Assembly (NCBI GenBank): GCA_002724895.1
Contig: PBQB01000017.1
Span: 4,550-9,706, forward strand
Origin: Flavobacteriales bacterium
Lineage (GTDB): Bacteria; Bacteroidota; Bacteroidia; Flavobacteriales; BACL11
Length of the DNA: 5,157 nucleotides
Direction: 5' to 3'
The notes beneath the pieces are model-generated. The model searched no databases and was not told the DNA's origin. It saw nothing but the letters and a program-made list of their open reading frames with translations. Positions 1-5,157 of this stretch are shown in pieces; the stretch's first letter is position 1; each line of letters opens with the position of its first letter. The translations under genes and the position numbers were made by a program.

Positions 1-983
1 TTTTTTAAGTATTCAATTAAGTAATCATAATAGTTACTTTTAGATAAAGATTTTGATAATTCAGATTCAAGAGAAACAATGTTATTATATATATTTTGTG
101 CCTTTAAGCTTAAATCAGTAATTTTATTCTTATTCTTATAGTCTTGAATTTTTTGTTCTATTAGTGATAAAGAATCACTCATGTTTTGTAGTTGATTATT
201 AATAAAGTTTACAGTATTTATTGATGCAATATTTTTTTCTTCTATTTCAGAAGCAATAAAGTTTTGAGTTAACTTATTTAAAAACTTAACACCTTTTAAC
301 TGATCCTCTTCTAATATTGATAAATTAATAACAGTTGACTCTCTATCTTTTTGGCTTATTTTAAGTTTATTTTGATATGATCGTGCAAGAGAAGGTAAAT
401 GTTTAAATCTAACAATAGTTTTAGGTTTATCTTCAAATTTTGCATTATACTTTTGGTTCAAAATAACATGCATTTGAGTACTCTTAAAAATAAATTCTTC
501 ACCAAAATTATATATTGATTCATTGTTATCTTCTTCAATTAATTTAAATGAATCTTTATTTATTAATTCAATAGAAAAAGATTTACCAATTAGACTATTT
601 GTATTTTGACAAATAACTAGTACAGGAGCATGAAATGTTTCCGAAACCATAATATTTCCAACAATATAATAAGCAATATCAAAGTTTAGTTCTGTTATGG
701 TCTTAAGTATTAAAGGATAAGATTTCAAGCTAAGTTTTTTATTTTCCAAACTTTGTTTTTTGTTGCTAAATCTATTTTCATATAGTAAATCCTTAGCATT
801 AATAGTATTATTATCATGTTTTATTAAAATAGATGCTTCAGACAAATAATACTCATGCGAATATCTATTGTACCCAAATGCAACTATCATCATAATTACT
901 AAACTTATAAGAATAAAAAACCAATTATTAATTATCTTATAAATAAATTGTTTTAAATCAATTATTTCATCAATTTGAGACAT
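1..983 (-). CDS. Wzc/GumC-like polysaccharide chain-length and export protein (N-terminal part, cut by window edge)
   Basis: This open frame starts at an ATG at 983-981 and stays open for 327 codons to the left edge, so the C-terminus is missing. The product looks like an inner-membrane polysaccharide co-polymerase (Wzz/GumC/Wzc family), which controls chain length and links to the outer-membrane Wza channel. Visible parts in order: a short cytoplasmic start (residues 1-20); one hydrophobic membrane segment (about 21-39, beginning WFFILISLV); a long periplasmic part; a typical family stretch at about 227-265 ending FINNQL; then a coiled-coil-like region rich in Lys, Glu, Ser and Leu (about 266-327). 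A second membrane helix and any tyrosine-kinase domain would lie beyond the edge, so GumC-only and full Wzc kinase cannot be told apart. It follows the wza-like stop codon by 5 nt and is probably co-transcribed with it. No Shine-Dalgarno sequence is seen. Confidence 0.85.
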   Translation of the reverse strand, partial: MSQIDEIIDLKQFIYKIINNWFFILISLVIMMIVAFGYNRYSHEYYLSEASILIKHDNNTINAKDLLYENRFSNKKQSLENKKLSLKSYPLILKTITELNFDIAYYIVGNIMVSETFHAPVLVICQNTNSLIGKSFSIELINKDSFKLIEEDNNESIYNFGEEFIFKSTQMHVILNQKYNAKFEDKPKTIVRFKHLPSLARSYQNKLKISQKDRESTVINLSILEEDQLKGVKFLNKLTQNFIASEIEEKNIASINTVNFINNQLQNMSDSLSLIEQKIQDYKNKNKITDLSLKAQNIYNNIVSLESELSKSLSKSNYYDYLIEYLK

Positions 984-988
984 ATTCT

Positions 989-1738
989 TTATTGAGTAAT
1001 TAATAAATAAATAGTTAAAGAAGAGAGAAATAACGAAACTGCATTCGATATATTATTGATAGCGTAAAACTTCTTTTTAACAGGAGCAACATAGACAATA
1101 TCATGCGGTTGAAGCATAAAATCCTTGTTATTTAACACCTCAATTTCAGTGAGATTAACATAAAAAACTTCATTTTTAGAATTTGTATTTCTAATTATTT
1201 TTACTTTTTTTCTATCACCAAAAGGTGTCATATCACCAGCTAAACTTAATGCGTATAAAATATTGACCTCAGGATCAACTATTTTATAAGTTCCAGGATT
1301 ATTAACTTCACCTAAAATAGTAAGTTCAAAATTTATAATATTTAATTTTACAACTGGTTGTTCAAAAAATGATAATGCAATTTGTTTGATTATATTTTCT
1401 AATTCTCTTAATGTAAAACCTTCCGCTTGAACTTTACCTAACGAAGGAAGATCTAAATACCCATCTTCTTTAATTACATAGCCATAGAGGTAGGGATTTT
1501 GAGTCATTAACTGAGAATTTGATGATCTTTCTTGATTAAAAAAATCATGTTGTTGTTCGGTAGTAGTACTAATTTGAACTGAAATTAAATCACCAACTGA
1601 CAATCGATATTTATAACTATTATTCTCAATCTTAATATAAGAATCATTAGATCTTACATACTCAAGATCATAATTAGTAATACAAGAGCTAAACAACATA
1701 ATAAATATTGTTAACATTACTAATAAATTTCTATTCAT
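989..1738 (-). CDS. Wza-like polysaccharide export outer-membrane lipoprotein
   Basis: The 249-aa product is predicted to be the outer-membrane export channel for capsular or exopolysaccharide, working with the Wzc-like protein encoded just downstream. It begins with a lipoprotein signal peptide: MNR, a hydrophobic core, then a lipobox LFSSC with the lipidated Cys at residue 19. A poly-export domain follows (about 41-130), opening with YRLSVGDLISV and including GYLDLPSLGKV. One SLBB-type domain follows from about 137 (LTILGEVNNPGTY) to about 218, ending with a PHDIVYVAP motif typical of the family. The C-terminus (about 229-247) is a hydrophobic helix. At 249 aa it is shorter than E. coli Wza, which has a second SLBB domain; single-SLBB forms are common in Bacteroidota. 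The start at 1738 is fixed by the signal peptide. No Shine-Dalgarno sequence lies upstream. Family assignment is firm; the exported polysaccharide is unknown. Confidence 0.92.
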   Translation of the reverse strand: MNRNLLVMLTIFIMLFSSCITNYDLEYVRSNDSYIKIENNSYKYRLSVGDLISVQISTTTEQQHDFFNQERSSNSQLMTQNPYLYGYVIKEDGYLDLPSLGKVQAEGFTLRELENIIKQIALSFFEQPVVKLNIINFELTILGEVNNPGTYKIVDPEVNILYALSLAGDMTPFGDRKKVKIIRNTNSKNEVFYVNLTEIEVLNNKDFMLQPHDIVYVAPVKKKFYAINNISNAVSLFLSSLTIYLLITQ

Positions 1739-1954
1739 TGTTATTTTATTAAATCAGATAATTAGCAAATATCGTAATTTTTTTTCAGATATCCTTAAGT
1801 GACAAGATTACTAATAAATCATATTTATTTTCTATTAATATCCCTTATATTTTAAAAAGTTAATTTTTTTTTATTTTCTTTACTTTGTTGTTTGAAAATT
1901 AAAAGATATCATAAATAAAACTTATAAAGTATTCTATAAAATTAATATTATCAA
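1739..1954. promoter_or_regulatory. Divergent intergenic region with weak candidate promoters
   Basis: These 216 bases separate two divergent operons, so both must start here. No gene, RNA or strong hairpin is seen. For the minus (wza) direction, 1773-1766 reads GATATTTG, one mismatch from the Bacteroidota -7 box TAnnTTTG, about 27 nt before the start codon; no TTG lies at the expected -33 distance. For the plus direction, TTACTTTG (1880-1887) is also one mismatch from that box and also lacks a -33 partner. Alternatively TTGTTG (1885-1890) and TATCAT (1907-1912), spaced 16 nt apart, resemble a sigma-70-type pair. In sequence this A+T-rich such near matches arise by chance, so the region is certain as a regulatory interval but the individual boxes are guesses. 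Confidence 0.35.
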
Positions 1955-3784
1955 ATGAAAAAATTATTTGAACTAAATATATATTTTAAAAAAATATTTG
2001 TTTTATTATTTTTATACTCACTAAGTAGATTATTTTTTCTTATCAATAACATAAGTTCGTTTAAAAATTTTCAATTGATTGAATTTTTAGAAGGAGTTAG
2101 ATTTGATATTTCTTCAATAGCTTATATTAATATACCTATTCTTCTACTTTTAATAATACCTGTAGAAAAAAAAAATATTTATAAAAAAATAGTAAGCAGT
2201 GTATTTTATTGTACAAATATTCCTTTCATTATACTAAACAATATAGATATAGAGTATTTTAAATTTACTCAAAAAAGAATAACATATGATTTTTTTGAAT
2301 TTATTCAATTAGGTAACGATTTTATGAATTTAGCTCCATTATTTTTAATGGATTACTGGCACGTAACCTTGTTTACAATTTTTCAAATTTGGTTTATATT
2401 TAAAATTAATTTTTTTTCAAAAAAAAATAAATATAAATTTTCATTATACAATTCAGCAATTACCCTATTTTTAGGAAGTATATTTTTTATTATCGCAGCG
2501 CGAGGTGGATTACAATATAAACCTATAAAGCCAATTAATGCAGGTGAAATATCAAAGTCAGATAACTCAGCATTGATTTTAAATACACCCTTTTGTATTT
2601 TCCATTCATTAAATTCTAAATCATTATCTCAATTTAGTTACTATGACAATGAATATTTAAATGATATTTATAAGCCAATAATTTTAAATTCTAATCAAGG
2701 TATTAATAATCAAAATATAGTAATATTAATAATGGAAAGTTTTTCAAAAGAATTTATGAGTTTTAACACTAATGCAATTAGTTATACACCATTTATTGAT
2801 AGTTTAATGAAACATAGTTTGGTTTTTAATAATGCATTTTCAAATGGGTTAAAATCTATAGAAGCTTTACCAGCAATTACTGCTTCAATACCCACTCTAA
2901 TGAATAATCCATTTATAACTTCAGAGTTTGCTCAAAATAAATTCATGAGTATTGCTTCTTTATTGAATGCTGAAGGATATAGCACATCATTTTTTCATGG
3001 CGGAATTAAAGGTACTATGGGATTTAATAGTTACTGTATTAAAGCTGGATACAAAAGTTATATAGGTATGGAAGAGTATAACAACAAAAAAGATTTTGAT
3101 AATTCTTGGGGTATATACGACGAACCTTTTTTAAAATTTACTGCAAATAAACTCAAGAATACTAAGAAACCATTTTTTACTACAATTTTTACTTTAAGTT
3201 CTCATCCACCATATACTTTACCAACTGAATATATTAAAAATAAAAAGATTGATAAATTAAACATTCAAGAAACAATAAAATATACAGATTACTCTTTATC
3301 GAAATTTTTTAATAGAATTAAGAATGAAGATTGGTTTGAAAACACAATATTTATTATTACATCTGATCATACAACTCCAGTAAGTTATGACAGTAAATAC
3401 AATAACTTAATTGGCAGATATTCTATTCCATTAATTATTTTTAAACCAGATAATAGTTTAAAAGGTGAAAATAATAATATTATTCAACAAATTGATATAA
3501 TGCCAACAGTTCTAGAATTATTGAATTATAATAAAACTTATTTTGCTTTCGGAAAATCCTATTCTGAAAAAAATAAATGGGCAATTATGAAACTTGAAGA
3601 TATATATTATTTTATAACAAGTCATGGAATAATTAAAAATAAAGAAGAAGAATATATAACATTTAGTGATTGGGATTTATCGAAAAAAATTTCAACGAAT
3701 CATAATGATGTTAAATTACTTAAAGCTATAAAGCAAGTTTATAGCAATAGAATGAATGATAATAATTTAATTTATGAAAACTAA
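1955..3784 (+). CDS. LTA synthase / MdoB-like phosphoglycerol transferase family membrane protein
   Basis: The 609-aa product has the layout of LtaS and MdoB/OpgB enzymes: about five N-terminal membrane helices (roughly 12-30, 52-69, 76-98, 128-150, 165-183), a linker, and an extracytoplasmic sulfatase-fold domain (about 250-530). Family members transfer phosphoglycerol from phosphatidylglycerol to a polymer or glycan and release diacylglycerol. Motifs aligning by eye with the LtaS active site are Glu261 in VILIMESF (metal), Ser301 in NGLKSIEALPAI (the nucleophile, Thr in LtaS), Trp385 in SWGIYDE, His417 in SSHPPY, and Asp471-His472 in ITSDHTTP (metal). The metal-binding set looks complete, so an active enzyme is likely. 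The acceptor is unknown; Gram-negative bacteria lack classical lipoteichoic acid, so an MdoB-like role on a glycan or lipid is more likely than LTA synthesis. A phosphoethanolamine transferase is a less likely alternative. The last 11 nt overlap the lipid-kinase gene. The upstream context is A-rich with no Shine-Dalgarno sequence. Confidence 0.88.
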   Translation: MKKLFELNIYFKKIFVLLFLYSLSRLFFLINNISSFKNFQLIEFLEGVRFDISSIAYINIPILLLLIIPVEKKNIYKKIVSSVFYCTNIPFIILNNIDIEYFKFTQKRITYDFFEFIQLGNDFMNLAPLFLMDYWHVTLFTIFQIWFIFKINFFSKKNKYKFSLYNSAITLFLGSIFFIIAARGGLQYKPIKPINAGEISKSDNSALILNTPFCIFHSLNSKSLSQFSYYDNEYLNDIYKPIILNSNQGINNQNIVILIMESFSKEFMSFNTNAISYTPFIDSLMKHSLVFNNAFSNGLKSIEALPAITASIPTLMNNPFITSEFAQNKFMSIASLLNAEGYSTSFFHGGIKGTMGFNSYCIKAGYKSYIGMEEYNNKKDFDNSWGIYDEPFLKFTANKLKNTKKPFFTTIFTLSSHPPYTLPTEYIKNKKIDKLNIQETIKYTDYSLSKFFNRIKNEDWFENTIFIITSDHTTPVSYDSKYNNLIGRYSIPLIIFKPDNSLKGENNNIIQQIDIMPTVLELLNYNKTYFAFGKSYSEKNKWAIMKLEDIYYFITSHGIIKNKEEEYITFSDWDLSKKISTNHNDVKLLKAIKQVYSNRMNDNNLIYEN

Positions 3785-4640
3785 ATTTATTGTAAATCCT
3801 ATTTCTGGAACAGGAAAACAAAAAAATATATGTAAGTTGTTACAAGAACATTATTTATTTAATTATGAAATTGAGTTTACAAAAAATCAAAATGATGCAA
3901 AAAAAATAATACAAGAAGCAATTAAAGATAATTTTGATTGTATAATTGCTGTTGGAGGAGATGGTACCTTAAATGAATGTCTAAATGGAATTATTGGAAG
4001 TAATATGAGTTTAGGAGTTATACCTTGTGGTTCAGGAAATGGGTTTGCTAAGCATATTGGGATGAGTAGTAATATAATAACATCAATTCATCAACTTAAT
4101 GAAGCTAGATATAAAGTAATTGATTATTGTACTCTAAATAGCATGCCATTTATTAATATTTCAGGAATAGGCTTTGATGCACATATAAGTAATTTGTTTT
4201 CAAATGAAGTTAATAGAGGTTTTTTAAAGTACATTAAATTAATTTTAACGCAGTTAACATATAAATCTAATACTTATAAAATTAAAATCAATAATAAAAA
4301 TATATTTGTTGATTCATTTTTGATTGCTATAGCTAATGCTAGCCAATATGGTAATAATTTTTTTATTGCACCACAATCAATTATTGATGACGGAATGATT
4401 GACATAATAATTCTTAAAAAATTTCCAAAATGGAAAATACCACTAATTGTTTTTTTAATATTTATGAAAAAAATTCATAAATCAAAATATGTCATTTCAT
4501 ATAAAGCAAAAAAAATTGAAATAGATTCGATAAATAACTTAGTTCATTTAGATGGTGAACCTAAATTTACAAATAAAAAAATAGATGTTAATATTCATCA
4601 AAAGTCAATTAAATTTTTAATACCAAATGAAAAAAAATAA
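3774..4640 (+). CDS. Diacylglycerol/lipid kinase, DagK/YegS/LCB5 family
   Basis: The 288-aa product has the hallmarks of the DAGK catalytic family: an N-terminal nucleotide-binding motif VNPISGTGK (residues 7-15), the core AVGGDGTLNE (59-68), CGSGNGFAKHIG (85-96), a central NASQYGNNFFIAP motif (188-200), DDGMIDIII (205-213), and C-terminal HLDGEP (258-263), which corresponds to the conserved Asp/Glu site of DgkB. Length matches the usual 280-310 aa. It is a soluble or membrane-associated cytoplasmic enzyme that uses ATP to phosphorylate a lipid alcohol, most simply diacylglycerol to phosphatidic acid; other lipid substrates are possible in this family. It overlaps the upstream transferase gene by 11 nt (the ATG lies inside that gene's last codons), which suggests translational coupling and recycling of the diacylglycerol that the transferase releases. 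It overlaps the next gene by 14 nt across an A8 tract. Confidence 0.92.
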   Translation: MKTKFIVNPISGTGKQKNICKLLQEHYLFNYEIEFTKNQNDAKKIIQEAIKDNFDCIIAVGGDGTLNECLNGIIGSNMSLGVIPCGSGNGFAKHIGMSSNIITSIHQLNEARYKVIDYCTLNSMPFINISGIGFDAHISNLFSNEVNRGFLKYIKLILTQLTYKSNTYKIKINNKNIFVDSFLIAIANASQYGNNFFIAPQSIIDDGMIDIIILKKFPKWKIPLIVFLIFMKKIHKSKYVISYKAKKIEIDSINNLVHLDGEPKFTNKKIDVNIHQKSIKFLIPNEKK

Positions 4641-4953
4641 ACAAGGTATAGTATACTCAACAAATCCAAATTATCAATTTGAAATCGAAAAAGAAAATAT
4701 CATCTCTTTAAAACCAGGAGAACAGATTTTAAATCTACATCTTGAAAAAAAGTCTGGAAAGTATGTAGTCATAATCAAAAATTTTAAAGGATCTAATGAT
4801 GAACTAAAAAAATTAGGAAAAACTTTAAAAAAATCTTTGAGTGTTGGTGGTACAGTTAAAAATAACGAGATTATTTTACAAGGAAATGTAAGAGATGATT
4901 TAATTGTTATTTTAAATAAATTTGGTTATAAATTTAAAAAAGTAGGCGGTTAA
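4627..4953 (+). CDS. SUI1/YciH-family translation initiation factor-like protein
   Basis: The 108-aa product carries a SUI1 domain (eIF1-like fold, about residues 35-106). The diagnostic stretch is LKKSLSVGGTVKNNEIILQG (67-86), followed by a conserved RDD and a C-terminal helix with NKFGYKFKKVGG. The family includes bacterial YciH, which can influence start-site selection at the ribosomal P site, but its physiological role in bacteria is poorly settled. The basic loop usually written KGRGGK is here KKSGKY (41-46), a weaker version. The N-terminal 34 residues fit the extension seen in Bacteroidota homologues. The gene starts inside the last 14 nt of the kinase gene, so it is probably translated from the same message. 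It ends only 6 nt before the 3' end of the convergent tRNA-Leu gene. Confidence 0.9.
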   Translation: MKKNKQGIVYSTNPNYQFEIEKENIISLKPGEQILNLHLEKKSGKYVVIIKNFKGSNDELKKLGKTLKKSLSVGGTVKNNEIILQGNVRDDLIVILNKFGYKFKKVGG

Positions 4954-4959
4954 TTAATG

Positions 4960-5043
4960 TGCTCAGAGCGGGATTCGAACCCGCACGTTCATAAGAACAC
5001 ATGGCCCTCAACCATGCCTGTCTACCAATTTCAGCATCTGAGC
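4960..5043 (-). tRNA. tRNA-Leu (anticodon GAG)
   Basis: The minus strand folds into a complete 84-nt class II tRNA. The acceptor stem GCTCAGA/TCTGAGC has 7 perfect pairs and the discriminator base is A. The D arm has a 3-bp stem CTG/CAG around AAATTGGTAGA. The anticodon stem is CATGG/CCATG with loop TTGAGGG, giving anticodon GAG at 5009-5007. A long variable arm (GTTC/GAAC stem with a TTAT loop) and a T arm GCGGG-TTCGAAT-CCCGC follow. The long variable arm and the GAG anticodon both indicate leucine, reading CUC and CUU codons. CCA is not encoded (the bases after the discriminator are CAT), so it must be added by nucleotidyltransferase. Confidence 0.97.
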
Positions 5044-5059
5044 TATTTTTAAAATATAA

Positions 5060-5077
5060 ATCCCGCGTTAGCGGGAT
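5060..5077 (-). terminator. GC-rich hairpin between tRNA genes (terminator-like or processing element)
   Basis: A perfect 7-bp inverted repeat, ATCCCGC and GCGGGAT, encloses a 4-nt loop and stands out in A+T-rich surroundings. On the minus strand it follows tRNA-Lys and is followed by TTTATATTTT, an interrupted T-rich tail resembling a weak intrinsic terminator. On the plus strand no T run follows. Only 16 nt separate it from the 5' end of tRNA-Leu, leaving no room for a separate promoter, so full termination here would silence tRNA-Leu. A processing or spacer hairpin in a joint tRNA transcript is therefore equally likely. Confidence 0.5.
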
Positions 5078-5091
5078 GATAATTCTAAAAG

Positions 5092-5157
5092 TGACCTGGC
5101 TGGGGCTCGAACCCAGGACCCTCTCCTTAAAAGGGAGATGCTCTACCAACTGAGCTA
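5092..5157 (-). tRNA. tRNA-Lys (anticodon TTT), 5' end cut by window edge
   Basis: The minus strand gives 66 nt of a 73-nt tRNA, starting at TA (positions 8-9). The D arm is GCTC-AGTTGGTA-GAGC and the anticodon stem is TCTCC/GGAGA with loop CTTTTAA, giving anticodon TTT at 5131-5129 (Lys, AAA and AAG codons). The T arm is CTGGG-TTCGAGC-CCCAG, then the 3' acceptor strand CCAGGTC and discriminator A. Exactly the seven 5' acceptor bases are missing; pairing predicts them to be GACCTGG. CCA is not encoded. It lies upstream of tRNA-Leu on the same strand, 48 nt apart, and the two are probably co-transcribed. Confidence 0.95.

Noticed and set aside
1851..1875. A-run and T-run around 1855-1872 as a terminator hairpin.
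   Set aside because: It is only A:T pairing without a GC stem, and no gene ends nearby on either strand.
1788..1910. Two GATATC palindromes (1788-1793 and 1905-1910) in the intergenic region as a possible operator pair.
   Set aside because: A 6-base A+T-rich palindrome occurs often by chance in this sequence, and the flanks do not match beyond one base.
1955..3784. Reading the large membrane protein as a true lipoteichoic acid synthase or as a sulfatase.
   Set aside because: The likely host is Gram-negative and has no classical LTA, and the five-helix N-terminus with LtaS-like motifs lacks the C/S-X-P-X-R signature of formylglycine sulfatases.
4934..5149. A 71-residue open frame on the minus strand.
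   Set aside because: It runs through both tRNA genes and their hairpin spacer; the frame is a by-product of tRNA sequence and has no protein-like features.
1..5157. CRISPR array, insertion sequence, attachment site or riboswitch.
   Set aside because: No spaced direct repeats, transposase-like protein, tRNA-end duplication or recognisable riboswitch core was seen; the tRNA 3' ends are not repeated elsewhere in the window.

Overview
The window is strongly A+T-rich. Its proteins are rich in Ile, Asn, Lys and Phe, there are long A and T runs, and no start codon has a Shine-Dalgarno sequence in front of it. The surface-polysaccharide export genes, the MdoB/LTA-synthase-like protein, the bacterial SUI1 protein and tRNAs without an encoded CCA fit together best as Bacteroidota, possibly an A+T-rich Flavobacteriales-like lineage. 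This assignment is inference from gene content and style; no marker gene in the window proves it.

Layout. Positions 1-1738, minus strand: the start of a polysaccharide export operon. It holds a Wza-like outer-membrane lipoprotein gene (989-1738) followed, after a 5-nt gap, by the N-terminal 327 codons of a Wzc/GumC-like chain-length and export protein. That second gene runs off the left edge and so has no stop codon in the window. Positions 1739-1954: a divergent intergenic region that must hold the start signals for both directions. Positions 1955-4953, plus strand: three genes joined by short overlaps, encoding an LTA-synthase/MdoB-type phosphoglycerol transferase (609 aa), a DagK/YegS-type lipid kinase (288 aa) and a SUI1/YciH-family protein (108 aa). 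Positions 4960-5157, minus strand: tRNA-Leu(GAG) and, cut by the right edge, tRNA-Lys(UUU), with a GC-rich hairpin between them.

How the genes may work together. Enzymes of the MdoB/LtaS family move phosphoglycerol from phosphatidylglycerol to an acceptor and release diacylglycerol. A diacylglycerol kinase then returns that diacylglycerol to phosphatidic acid. The 11-nt overlap between these two genes suggests a transfer-and-recycle pair at the inner membrane. The divergent Wza/Wzc operon suggests, more weakly, that the acceptor may be a surface glycan. The SUI1 gene at the end of the operon has no obvious link to this chemistry.

I see no CRISPR array, insertion sequence, phage gene or clearly new defence system. 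The most interesting points are the transferase-kinase pair, a Ser where LtaS has its catalytic Thr, the A8 tract at the kinase/SUI1 overlap, and the compact convergent end against the tRNA genes.
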